This document shows positions 1 to 7,693 of a stretch of 64,000 bases of DNA, in pieces. The stretch's first letter is position 1. Each line of letters opens with the position of its first letter. The stretch covers positions 1 to 64,000 of the forward strand of contig NZ_JRUD01000010.1 in the NCBI RefSeq assembly GCF_000802425.1. The letters are read 5' to 3'. The notes beneath the pieces are model-generated. The model ran no database searches, was not told the origin of the DNA, and was given only the letters and a program-made list of their open reading frames with translations. Origin of the DNA: Pseudomonas flexibilis (GTDB lineage: Bacteria > Pseudomonadota > Gammaproteobacteria > Pseudomonadales > Pseudomonadaceae). The translations under genes were made by a program, and so were the position numbers.

Positions 1-58
1 AACATAGAATCTCCCACAGGTTCGATCAACCCCCTGTTCCGCTGCTCCGTTGCCCAAC

Positions 59-139
59 CGTAGGGTAGACAACGGCAAAGCCTTATCTACTGGGACGCAA
101 TTGCGGTGGATAATCGCTAAGCGAGTTATCCACCCTACG
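59..139. repeat. REP-like paired palindromic repeat
   Basis: An imperfect outer inverted repeat pairs cgtagggtagacaa (59-72) with ttatccaccctacg (126-139), with two mismatches. Inside it is a near-perfect hairpin, ggtggataatcgc (105-117) against gcga-g-ttatccacc (121-134). Elements built on GGTGGATAA/TTATCCACC are common intergenic repeats in Pseudomonas genomes. The element lies beyond the pilA terminator and no gene overlaps it. Confidence 0.55.
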
Positions 140-204
140 ACTGATTCCGGCCGGCTGATACCCGCAGCAGCGCTACCCCATAAAAATTGGCAAGCTTAAA
201 CGAC

Positions 205-230
205 AAAGCCCCGCCAAAAGGCGGGGCTTT
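205..230 (-). terminator. Rho-independent terminator of pilA
   Basis: A perfect 11-bp stem, aaagccccgcc (205-215) with ggcggggcttt (220-230), encloses an AAAA loop. Read on the minus strand it lies about 65 nt beyond the pilA stop and ends in TTT followed by a T-rich stretch, as expected for an intrinsic terminator of a highly expressed pilin gene. Confidence 0.75.
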
Positions 231-294
231 GGGAGAGCAGAGGCCAGAAATAAATCTGTCCCCTTTTCTTCTTTCTTTTCTTCTTTTCTTCTTG

Positions 295-786
295 TTAACG
301 GCAGCTAGCCGGCAGGTATTTGGTCTCAATACCATTAGTGCTAGAAGTGCGGCAAACCCAAGAAAGGATGGGAGTCAGATTGGCGCGATTGTATCCGGAA
401 GCAGCCATAGCAGTAGTTGCGCCAGCGTCACTAAACGGAGCCAATTCAATGTTCACGTTAGTCCCCAGCTGAGAAATGTTACGCGCAGAGACAGTGATAA
501 CACCACCAGCAGAGGTGGTAATAGTGTTCACATATTGCGACACCGGACCAGTAGCGGTCTCACCACACCCGAAGCCATTAGCAGTCGCATCTGCAGCAAA
601 ACCAGTCTGCGACGCCTCCGTAATCGTGGTACGGCATTGAGAAGCAGCCAGAACCACCTCGGAAACTTTCGCCCGCGCGGTGTAATCCTGATACGCCGGC
701 AGCGCCACCGCGGCCAGAATGCCAATGATCGCCACAACGATCATCAATTCAATCAGGGTAAAACCTTTCTGCATTTGAGCTTTCAT
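295..786 (-). CDS. pilA: Type IV major pilin PilA
   Basis: Encodes the 163-aa prepilin, the structural subunit of type IV pili. The start at 786 gives a short leader MKAQMQKG followed by the class III signal [19 protein letters not shown]. PilD cleaves after the Gly and methylates the Phe, and Glu5 of the mature protein is present. An AAGGGAGA ribosome site lies just upstream; a longer in-frame extension to 909 would bury the leader and is rejected. Four cysteines are visible: two in the first half of the globular domain and a C-terminal pair that should form the D-loop disulfide. pilA is divergent from pilBCD, has a sigma-54 promoter candidate upstream, and no TfpO/minor pilin gene accompanies it. 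Confidence 0.95.
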   Translation of the reverse strand: MKAQMQKGFTLIELMIVVAIIGILAAVALPAYQDYTARAKVSEVVLAASQCRTTITEASQTGFAADATANGFGCGETATGPVSQYVNTITTSAGGVITVSARNISQLGTNVNIELAPFSDAGATTAMAASGYNRANLTPILSWVCRTSSTNGIETKYLPASCR

Positions 787-1181
787 GCTGTATCTCCCTT
801 GGGATTGTTCAAGGTCCGATGACCTGCCCAAGAGGCAGCAGCCGGCGTGCCAGAAAGCCGGCAATCCCTGACTCATCCATCGCTCAAAATACGCACAGAA
901 ACGTTCCAAGCCGTTGTTCTAAAAGCTTTTTACGAACAAATACGACCACCCACGATCTGTCAGTTTTGTGACGCGCGATAAAAACTCCGAGAGACGCAGA
1001 TCACCATAAAAAATGGCCATATGACATCACTTTGCAGCGATCCGCGTCGAAACAAACAAAAAACACTCCGCCACGAACACGGCTCAGCCACAAAGTGACA
1101 CCCCGCGTCACTGTGTGCGCCAGGTTTCAGAACTCACGGTGCGGCTGCGTTATAAGGCGGCCATTGCCACGGAGTGAGCCG
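787..1181. other. Divergent pilA/pilB intergenic region
   Basis: This 395-nt spacer holds the pilA sigma-54 promoter near its pilA end. The pilB side contains a TATAAG hexamer (1151-1156) that could be a -10 element, without a convincing -35. An in-frame extension of pilB to 1032 runs through it but lacks a ribosome site. PilR sites are expected between about 860 and 1000 but were not recognised with confidence. Confidence 0.5.
837..852 (-). promoter_or_regulatory. Sigma-54 (RpoN) promoter of pilA
   Basis: On the minus strand the sequence reads TGGCACG-CCGG-CTGCT, matching the RpoN consensus TGGCACG-N4-TTGCW with one mismatch and correct -24 GG / -12 GC spacing. It predicts a transcript start near 825-828, about 40 nt before the pilA start codon. 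Pilin genes in P. aeruginosa are transcribed by RpoN with PilR, so both site and position fit. Confidence 0.75.
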
Positions 1182-2885
1182 ATGAATACCGCCATTTCCC
1201 TCTCCGGTCTGGCCCGCCAATTGGTGCTGGCCGGACTGCTCGATGAAAAGACCGCACAGCAGGCGCAGATTCAGGCGCAGCGCGGCGGCCAGTCGCTGAT
1301 CAGTTATGTGGTGCAGAACAAGCTGGCCAAGGGCCGGGCGGTGGCCGAGCTGGCCGCCGAGCAGTTCGGCGTGGCCCTGCTGGACCTCGGCGCTATCGAC
1401 AAGGAGCAGCAACCCCGAGAGCTGGTCAGCGAGAAACTGGCCCGCCAGCATCGCCTGCTACCGCTGTGGAAGCGCGGCAACAAGCTGTTCGTGGCGGTAT
1501 CCGATCCTTCCAACCAGCAGGCCATCAACGATGTGCAGTTCAGTACCGGGCTGACCACCGAGGGCATCCTGGTCGAGGACGACAAGCTGGGGGCGGCCCT
1601 CGACAAGTTCTACGAGAGCGCCACCTCGTCGCTCAGCGACCTGGACGATGTCGATCTGGACGGCCTGGACATCGAAAACGGCAACGACGACAAGGCTGCC
1701 CGCGATGAAGGCGAAGCGGCCGACGACGCGCCGGTGGTGCGCTTCGTCAACAAGATGCTGCTGGACGCCATCAAGGGCGGCTCCTCTGACCTGCACTTCG
1801 AGCCTTACGAAAAAGCCTACCGGGTGCGTTTCCGCACCGATGGCGTGCTGCACGAGGCGGCGCGCCCGCCGATCCAGCTGGCCACGCGCATTGCCGCGCG
1901 CCTCAAGGTGATGGCCGGCCTGGACATCTCCGAGCGGCGCAAGCCGCAGGACGGCAGGATCAAGATGAAGATCTCCAAGACCAAGGCCATCGACTTCCGG
2001 GTCAACACCCTGCCGACGCTGTGGGGCGAGAAGATCGTGATGCGTATCCTCGACCCGTCCAGTGCACAGCTGGGCATCGATGCCCTGGGATACGAGGAAA
2101 GCCAGAAGGAGCTGTATCTGCAGGCGCTGCAGCAGCCCCAGGGGATGATCCTGGTCACCGGTCCGACCGGTTCGGGTAAAACCGTGTCGCTGTACACCGG
2201 CATCAACATTCTCAACACGGCGGATATCAACATTTCCACCGCGGAAGACCCGGTGGAAATCAACCTGGAAGGCATCAACCAGGTGAACGTCAATCCGCGC
2301 CAGGGCATGGACTTCGCCCAGGCGCTGCGTGCCTTCCTGCGTCAGGACCCGGACGTGATCATGGTCGGCGAAATCCGCGACCTGGAGACCGCCGAAATCG
2401 CCATCAAGGCCGCGCAGACCGGCCACATGGTGATGTCCACCCTGCACACCAACAGCGCTGCGGAAACCCTGACCCGACTGCGCAACATGGGCGTGGCAGC
2501 GTTCAACATCGCCACTTCGGTGAACCTGATCATCGCCCAGCGCCTGGCCCGCAAGCTGTGCCCCAGCTGCAAGAAGCCGGTGGAGGTGCCGCGCGAAACC
2601 CTGCTCAAGGAGGGGTTTCCGGAAAACCGCATCGGCAAGTTCAAGCTCTACGGCCCGGTCGGCTGTGAACACTGCAAGGATGGCTACAAGGGCCGCGTCG
2701 GTATTTATGAAGTGGTTAAAAATACCCCTGCCCTGCAGCGCCTTATCATGGCCGACGGCAATTCCATCGAAATCGCGGCGCAGATGCGCGAAGAAGGCTT
2801 CAACGATCTGCGCACCTCCGGCCTGCTGAAGGTGATGCAGGGCGTGACCAGCCTCGAAGAAGTCAACCGGGTGACCAAGGACTAA
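1182..2885 (+). CDS. pilB: Type IV pilus assembly ATPase PilB
   Basis: Hexameric cytoplasmic motor ATPase that powers pilus extension. The 567-aa length matches PilB (about 566 aa). The start ATG at 1182 follows GGAGTGA. The N-terminal MshEN/GSPII_E_N region is followed by the ATPase core, with Walker A GPTGSGKT at about 326-334, an Asp box and Walker B-like segment RQDPDVIMVGEIRD, and a His box. The tetracysteine zinc site CPSC (about 460) and CEHC (about 495) is intact, as in GspE/PilB. It is the first gene of pilBCD, 2 nt before pilC, divergent from pilA. Confidence 0.97.
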   Translation: MNTAISLSGLARQLVLAGLLDEKTAQQAQIQAQRGGQSLISYVVQNKLAKGRAVAELAAEQFGVALLDLGAIDKEQQPRELVSEKLARQHRLLPLWKRGNKLFVAVSDPSNQQAINDVQFSTGLTTEGILVEDDKLGAALDKFYESATSSLSDLDDVDLDGLDIENGNDDKAARDEGEAADDAPVVRFVNKMLLDAIKGGSSDLHFEPYEKAYRVRFRTDGVLHEAARPPIQLATRIAARLKVMAGLDISERRKPQDGRIKMKISKTKAIDFRVNTLPTLWGEKIVMRILDPSSAQLGIDALGYEESQKELYLQALQQPQGMILVTGPTGSGKTVSLYTGINILNTADINISTAEDPVEINLEGINQVNVNPRQGMDFAQALRAFLRQDPDVIMVGEIRDLETAEIAIKAAQTGHMVMSTLHTNSAAETLTRLRNMGVAAFNIATSVNLIIAQRLARKLCPSCKKPVEVPRETLLKEGFPENRIGKFKLYGPVGCEHCKDGYKGRVGIYEVVKNTPALQRLIMADGNSIEIAAQMREEGFNDLRTSGLLKVMQGVTSLEEVNRVTKD

Positions 2886-2887
2886 CC

Positions 2888-4105
2888 ATGGCCGAGAAAG
2901 CAGTGAAGACCACCCTGTTCACATGGGAAGGTATCGACCGGCGCGGCGCCCGGCTGAAAGGCGAACTGAGCGGCATCAACCCGGCGCTGGTGAAGGCCCA
3001 GTTGCGCAAGCAGGGCATCAACCCGACCAAGGTGCGCAAGAAGGCGGTTTCGCTCTTCGGCGCCGGCAAGAAGATCAAGCCGCTGGACATCGCGCTGTTC
3101 ACTCGCCAGATGGCCACCATGATGAAGGCTGGCGTACCGTTGCTGTCGGCCTTCGACATCATTGGCGAGGGCTTCGAGAACGCCAACATGCGCAAGCTGG
3201 TGGACGACGTGAAGCAGGACGTGGCGGCGGGCAACAGCCTGGCCAGTTCGCTGCGCAAGCGTCCCCAGTACTTCGACGAGCTGTACTGCAACCTGGTGGA
3301 TGCCGGCGAGCAGTCCGGCGCGCTGGAAACCCTGCTCGACCGGGTGGCCACCTACAAGGAAAAGACCGAGGCGCTCAAGGCCAAGATCAAGAAGGCGATG
3401 AACTACCCGATCGCGGTGGTGCTGGTGGCGATCATTGTCTCGGCCATCCTGCTGATCAAGGTGGTGCCGCAGTTCCAGTCGGTGTTCGCCAACTTCGGCG
3501 CCGAGCTGCCGGCCTTCACGTTGATGGTCATCGGCCTGTCCGAGGCGTTGCAGGAGTACTGGCTGATCCTGCTGGCCGGCTTCTTCGCCGCCGGCTTCCT
3601 GTTCAAGGAGGCCCACAAGCGCTCGCAGAAATTCCGCGACTTCGTCGACCGCTCGGTGCTCAAGCTGCCGATTGTCGGCGACATCCTCTACAAGTCGTCC
3701 ATCGCCCGCTACGCCCGCACCCTGGCGACCACCTTCGCCGCCGGTGTGCCGCTGGTCGATGCGCTGGACTCGGTGGCCGGCGCCACCGGCAACATCGTGT
3801 TCAAGAACGCGGTGCTGAAGGTCAAGCAGGATGTGTCCACCGGCATGCAACTGAACTTCTCCATGCGCACCACCGGCGTGTTCCCGGCCATGGCGCTGCA
3901 GATGACCGCCATCGGCGAAGAATCCGGTTCACTGGACGGCATGCTCGACAAGGTGGCGACTTTTTATGAGGCTGAGGTCGATAACATGGTCGACGGCCTG
4001 ACCGCACTGATGGAACCGATGATCATGGCGGTGCTCGGCGTGCTGGTCGGCGGCCTGATCATTGCCATGTACCTGCCGATCTTCCAGCTGGGCGCGGTGG
4101 TGTAA
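2888..4105 (+). CDS. pilC: Type IV pilus inner-membrane platform protein PilC
   Basis: Polytopic inner-membrane platform of the type IV pilus machine, which interacts with PilB and PilT. It is 405 aa and has two T2SS-F (GspF) domains: a first cytoplasmic helical bundle (about 70-190), a transmembrane segment YPIAVVLVAIIVSAILLI, a second helix around 215-240, a second helical bundle (about 270-390) and a C-terminal membrane helix. The second domain has the typical FAAGVPLVDALDSVA and IGEESGSL signatures. The start follows the pilB stop by 2 nt, so translation is probably coupled. A REP pair separates pilC from pilD. Confidence 0.97.
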   Translation: MAEKAVKTTLFTWEGIDRRGARLKGELSGINPALVKAQLRKQGINPTKVRKKAVSLFGAGKKIKPLDIALFTRQMATMMKAGVPLLSAFDIIGEGFENANMRKLVDDVKQDVAAGNSLASSLRKRPQYFDELYCNLVDAGEQSGALETLLDRVATYKEKTEALKAKIKKAMNYPIAVVLVAIIVSAILLIKVVPQFQSVFANFGAELPAFTLMVIGLSEALQEYWLILLAGFFAAGFLFKEAHKRSQKFRDFVDRSVLKLPIVGDILYKSSIARYARTLATTFAAGVPLVDALDSVAGATGNIVFKNAVLKVKQDVSTGMQLNFSMRTTGVFPAMALQMTAIGEESGSLDGMLDKVATFYEAEVDNMVDGLTALMEPMIMAVLGVLVGGLIIAMYLPIFQLGAVV

Positions 4106-4125
4106 GGCGCCGCGCGACAGAACCT

Positions 4126-4195
4126 GTAGGAGCGGCTTCAGCCGCGAGCTTCTGGCGTGGCCGCCAAAGGCATCGCGGCTGAAGCCGCTCTCACA
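4126..4195. repeat. REP pair (REPIN) inside the pilBCD operon
   Basis: Two inverted copies of the Pseudomonas REP core are present: taggagcggcttcagccgcg (about 4127-4146) and the complementary tcgcggctgaagccgctctc (about 4172-4191), with a short linker. Each copy is palindromic and together they can fold into a long hairpin in the pilC-pilD transcript. Confidence 0.85.
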
Positions 4196-4220
4196 AAAGA
4201 AAAATACTCGAGGGTTGACG

Positions 4221-5090
4221 ATGTCCCTTGCCGATTACCTGGCCAGCCACCCGCTGGCCTTTGTTTTGTGCACCCTGCTGCTGGGCCTGCTGGTCGGTAG
4301 TTTCCTCAATGTGCTGGTCTATCGCCTGCCGCTGATGCTGCAGCGCGACTGGCAGCAGCAGGCCCGTGACATCCTAGCGCTGCCCGCCGAGCCAGTCGGT
4401 CCGGCCTTCAACCTGCTGACGCCGAACTCGCGCTGCCCCCACTGCGGACATGCCATTCGCCCCTGGGAGAACATTCCACTGCTGAGCTGGCTGGCCTTGC
4501 GCGGCCGGTGCTCAAGTTGCCAGGCGGCCATCAGCCCGCGCTATCCGCTGGTGGAGCTGGCCTGCGGGTTGCTCTCGGCATTCGTGGCCTGGCACTTCGG
4601 TTTTGGCTGGGCCTGCGCCGCCATGCTGCTGCTGACCTGGGGCCTGCTGGCCATGAGCCTGATCGATGCCGATCATCAGTTGCTGCCCGATGCGCTGGTG
4701 CTACCGCTGCTGTGGCTGGGGCTGATCGTCAACGCCTTCGGCCTGTTCACCTCGCTGGAAGATGCGTTGTGGGGCGCGGTGGCCGGCTATTTGAGCCTGT
4801 GGTCGGTGTACTGGCTGTTCAAGCTGCTCACCGGCAAGGAAGGCATGGGCTATGGCGATTTCAAGCTGCTGGCCATGCTTGGCGCTTGGGGCGGCTGGCA
4901 GATCCTGCCGCTGACCATCCTGCTGTCCTCGCTGGTCGGGGCGATTCTCGGCCTGATCATTCTGAAGGCGCGCGGCGCGACGCAAGGCTCGCCCATACCG
5001 TTCGGCCCTTACCTGGCCATCGCCGGCTGGATCGCGCTGCTCTGGGGCGACGCGATCACCGCCAGCTACCTGCGCTTCGCCGGCTTCTGA
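4221..5090 (+). CDS. pilD: Prepilin peptidase / N-methyltransferase PilD
   Basis: Bifunctional inner-membrane aspartic protease that cleaves type IV prepilin and pseudopilin leaders and N-methylates the new N-terminus. The 289-aa size is typical. The cytoplasmic loop has the two zinc-binding CxxC pairs (Cys72/75 and Cys97/100). The catalytic aspartates fall at Asp149 (SLIDADHQ) and Asp213 (GMGYGDFK), the same positions as in P. aeruginosa PilD. About eight membrane segments are apparent. The ATG at 4221 is preferred over a longer frame that reads back through the REP element. The usual downstream partners coaE and yacG are not adjacent. Confidence 0.96.
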   Translation: MSLADYLASHPLAFVLCTLLLGLLVGSFLNVLVYRLPLMLQRDWQQQARDILALPAEPVGPAFNLLTPNSRCPHCGHAIRPWENIPLLSWLALRGRCSSCQAAISPRYPLVELACGLLSAFVAWHFGFGWACAAMLLLTWGLLAMSLIDADHQLLPDALVLPLLWLGLIVNAFGLFTSLEDALWGAVAGYLSLWSVYWLFKLLTGKEGMGYGDFKLLAMLGAWGGWQILPLTILLSSLVGAILGLIILKARGATQGSPIPFGPYLAIAGWIALLWGDAITASYLRFAGF

Positions 5091-5146
5091 TCCGTGGCTG
5101 GCTGCGCATGAACTATGGTTACTGCACGTTCAGTAGGAGGAAGACC

Positions 5147-5386
5147 ATGGAACAGCCGATCCACAGCCTGGCCAGCCTGTTCAAACAGTTGGGCCTTGAT
5201 GCCGACGATGCCAGCATCGACGCGTTCATCGCGCAGCACTCGCCGTTGCCGGAAGGCATGAAGATCAGCGAAGCCCCCTTCTGGACACCCGCCCAGGCCG
5301 CCTTGCTCAAGGAAGAAATCCTCGAGGACGCCGACTGGGCGGTGGTGGTCGATGAACTGAACGTGCGCCTGCACCCGCAGCACTGA
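5147..5386 (+). CDS. DUF2789 family small protein
   Basis: A 79-aa acidic protein beginning MEQPIHSLASLFKQLGL with a strong TAGGAGGA ribosome site at 5133-5141. The HSLxxLFxQLGL start, the region around APFWTPAQAALLKEEI, and an ADWAVVVDELNVRLH end match the DUF2789 family, which has no known function and is common in Pseudomonas and related gammaproteobacteria. No signal peptide or membrane segment is visible, so it should be cytoplasmic. It lies between pilD and eamA on the same strand. Confidence 0.8.
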   Translation: MEQPIHSLASLFKQLGLDADDASIDAFIAQHSPLPEGMKISEAPFWTPAQAALLKEEILEDADWAVVVDELNVRLHPQH

Positions 5387-5453
5387 CGCGCCCCGCCCTG
5401 CGGCGGCCTTGCGCCGCTCACCCTGCTCCTGACTCGCCGGCCGGAGGTGCCGC

Positions 5454-6323
5454 GTGCCGCTCAAGGATGTGCTGCTGGCCCTGGTGGTGATCGCCGTCTG
5501 GGGGCTGAACTTCGTGGTCATCAAGATCGGGCTGCAGGGCGTGCCGCCGCTGCTGCTCGGCGCGCTGCGCTTTTTGCTGGTGTTATTCCCGGCAATCTTC
5601 TTCATTCCTCGCCCAAGGCTCCCGTGGCGCTGGCTGCTCGCCTACGGCATGACGATCTCGCTCGGCCAGTTCGCCTTCCTGTTCTACGCCATGTCGGCCG
5701 GCATGCCGGCCGGGCTGGCCTCGCTGGTGCTGCAGGCACAGGCCTTCTTCACCCTGTTGTTCGCCGTGCCGCTGCTGGGCGAGCGGGTGCGCGCCGGCCA
5801 GTTGCTCGGCTTGCTGGTCGCGGCGGCGGGGCTGACGCTGATCGGCCTGCGCAGCGGCACGGGCATGACGCTGGCGGGTTTCGCCCTGACGCTGTGCGCC
5901 GCGTCCATGTGGGCACTGGGCAACATCGTCACGCGCCGGATCGGCAAGGTGGACATCCTGGGACTGGTGGTCTGGGGCGCGCTGGTGCCTCCACTGCCGT
6001 TCCTGGCGCTCTCCCTGTGGCTGGAAGGACCGGCCACGCTGGAACGGGCGATACTCGGCCTGGATCTGCAATCGCTGCTGGCCATCGTCTACCTGGCCTT
6101 TGCCGCCACCATGCTCGGTTACGGTCTATGGGGCCGGTTGCTGAGTCGCTACCCGGCCAGCCAGGTCGCGCCTTTCTCGTTGCTGGTACCGGTTGTGGGG
6201 CTGAGTGCCTCGGCCCTGCTGCTGGGCGAGCGCCTGGACATCCAGCAGGGAGCCGGGGTGGGGTTGGTGCTGGCCGGCCTGCTGGTCAATCTGTACGGCG
6301 CCCGCCTGCCGGCACGGGCCTGA
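5454..6323 (+). CDS. eamA: EamA family exporter (O-acetylserine/cysteine exporter-like)
   Basis: A 289-aa inner-membrane drug/metabolite-superfamily transporter with two EamA repeats (about 5-135 and 145-280) and ten predicted helices. The segments VWGLNFVVIKIGL, FGQ/LGQFAFLF, MPAGLASLVLQAQAFFT and SLLVPVVGL closely resemble E. coli EamA (YdeD), which exports cysteine and O-acetylserine. The GTG start at 5454 has a GGAGG site at 5443-5447. Substrate in this organism is inferred from that similarity only. Confidence 0.85.
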   Translation: MPLKDVLLALVVIAVWGLNFVVIKIGLQGVPPLLLGALRFLLVLFPAIFFIPRPRLPWRWLLAYGMTISLGQFAFLFYAMSAGMPAGLASLVLQAQAFFTLLFAVPLLGERVRAGQLLGLLVAAAGLTLIGLRSGTGMTLAGFALTLCAASMWALGNIVTRRIGKVDILGLVVWGALVPPLPFLALSLWLEGPATLERAILGLDLQSLLAIVYLAFAATMLGYGLWGRLLSRYPASQVAPFSLLVPVVGLSASALLLGERLDIQQGAGVGLVLAGLLVNLYGARLPARA

Positions 6324-6330
6324 ACGCAAC

Positions 6331-6456
6331 TCAGGTTGGGGCATGACTGCCCAGCAGCGTGACACCGGACTTTCTGGCCCGCTTGGCCTGGCGCTTCTCC
6401 TGCAGGGTGCGCTGCGGTTTTTTCTTCCCCTGTTTACGGGCTTCATGGCTTTTCAT
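6331..6456 (-). CDS. Small highly basic protein, 41 aa
   Basis: A short minus-strand gene starts ATG at 6456 and stops TGA at 6331. The product begins MKSHEARKQGKKKPQRTLQE and is dominated by Lys, Arg and Gln for its first 30 residues, ending GVTLLGSHAPT. A GAGGG ribosome site lies about 8 nt upstream. Short lysine-rich proteins starting MK(S/T)HEARKQ are, from memory, frequent in Pseudomonas. The composition suggests nucleic-acid or ribosome binding, but no function is known. It converges on eamA. Confidence 0.55.
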   Translation of the reverse strand: MKSHEARKQGKKKPQRTLQEKRQAKRARKSGVTLLGSHAPT

Positions 6457-6606
6457 GACGGTGACCCTCGGTGGAATGTGCCGTAACAGCATAGTTCAAC
6501 CCGTCTGCGGCGGCCGCGCTCGACTTGGGTGCAGGCTCTGCGCCACACTCTGCGCCATTCATGAACAAGGCTCATGGGCGTGCTGTCGCTCCGGGAGAGT
6601 TGTGCA

Positions 6607-7533
6607 ATGCTGGAAATACGCCACCTGAAAACCCTTCATGCACTGCGCGAGGCGGACAGCCTGGTGGAGGCGGCCGAGCGCCTGCACCTGACCCAGTCGG
6701 CGCTGTCCCACCAGTTCAAGGAGCTGGAGGAACGCCTGGGCATGCCGCTGTTCATGCGCAAGACCAAGCCGGTGCGCTTCACCAGCGCCGGCCTGCGCAT
6801 CCTGCAACTGGCCGACGCCGTGCTCCCGCAGCTGCGCGGCACAGAGCGCGACCTGGCCCGCCTGGCCGGCGGCACCGCCGGCCGCCTGCACATGGCCATC
6901 GAATGCCACAGCTGCTTCCAGTGGCTGATGCCGACCATCGACCAGTTCCGCGATGCCTGGCCGGAAGTGGAGCTGGACCTGGCCTCGGGCTTCTCTTTCG
7001 CACCGCTGCCGGCGCTGGCCCGGGGCGACCTGGACCTGGTGGTGACCTCCGACCCGCTGGAGCTGTCCGGCATCACCTATGTGCCGCTATTCACCTACGA
7101 GGCGCTGTTGGCGGTGGCCAACCAGCACCCGCTGGCCAGCCGTCCCTACGTGGTGCCGGAAGACCTGCAGCGGGAAACCCTGATCACCTACCCGGTGGAG
7201 CGCGACCGGCTGGACATCTTCACCCGCTTCCTGGAGCCGGCCGACATCGAGCCTGCGCAGGTGCGCACCGCGGAACTCACGGTGATGATGATGCAACTGG
7301 TGGCCAGCGGACGCGGCGTGTGCTGCCTGCCCAACTGGGCGCTGCACGAATACAGCTCGCGCGGCTACGTGACCGCCAAGCGGCTCGGCGAAAAAGGCCT
7401 GTTCGCCACCCTGTACGCGGCGATCCGCGCCGACATGCTGGATGCGCCCTTCATGCGCGACTTCCTGCTCACCGCCAAGGACACCTCCTTCGCCACTCTG
7501 GAGGGCGTCAGCGCGGCGACGCGGGTGCGCTGA
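6607..7533 (+). CDS. metR: LysR-type transcriptional regulator MetR
   Basis: Homocysteine-responsive activator of methionine biosynthesis genes such as metE. It is 308 aa with an N-terminal winged helix-turn-helix (about 1-62, including AAERLHLTQSALSHQFKELE) and a C-terminal substrate-binding fold. The internal segment MAIECHSCFQWLMPTIDQFR and the TYPVERDRLDIF region match E. coli MetR closely, which separates it from generic LysR proteins. The start at 6607 follows GGGAGAG; 11 upstream in-frame codons are ignored. metE is not adjacent, unlike the divergent metR-metE arrangement in enterics. Confidence 0.9.
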   Translation: MLEIRHLKTLHALREADSLVEAAERLHLTQSALSHQFKELEERLGMPLFMRKTKPVRFTSAGLRILQLADAVLPQLRGTERDLARLAGGTAGRLHMAIECHSCFQWLMPTIDQFRDAWPEVELDLASGFSFAPLPALARGDLDLVVTSDPLELSGITYVPLFTYEALLAVANQHPLASRPYVVPEDLQRETLITYPVERDRLDIFTRFLEPADIEPAQVRTAELTVMMMQLVASGRGVCCLPNWALHEYSSRGYVTAKRLGEKGLFATLYAAIRADMLDAPFMRDFLLTAKDTSFATLEGVSAATRVR

Positions 7534-7693
7534 CGCCCCGCCAACCTATTGATGTCAATTTAGCGGCACAAACTTTGCCCCTCCCTGGCAGCACAACCGC
7601 TCGCTGCCCTGCTGGCCCCGAAGAGCGCCCTCTTTCGGTGCCAGCCGCGAGCCATCCGCACCACCGCGGACCATTGCTGACCAAGGAACCCGC

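Larger units (their letters stand above)
1..294. other. Intergenic region downstream of pilA
   Basis: No credible coding sequence is present. The stretch holds a paired palindromic repeat (59-139), the pilA terminator hairpin (205-230), the motif aaataaatctgtcccc (248-263), and a pyrimidine-rich tract of TTC/TTTC units (about 256-293) running up to the pilA stop codon. The open frames seen here are low-complexity or antisense. Confidence 0.6.

Noticed and set aside
1032-1181. N-terminal extension of PilB by 50 residues
   Set aside because: No ribosome site, basic low-complexity composition, and the ATG at 1182 with GGAGTGA gives the usual PilB length.
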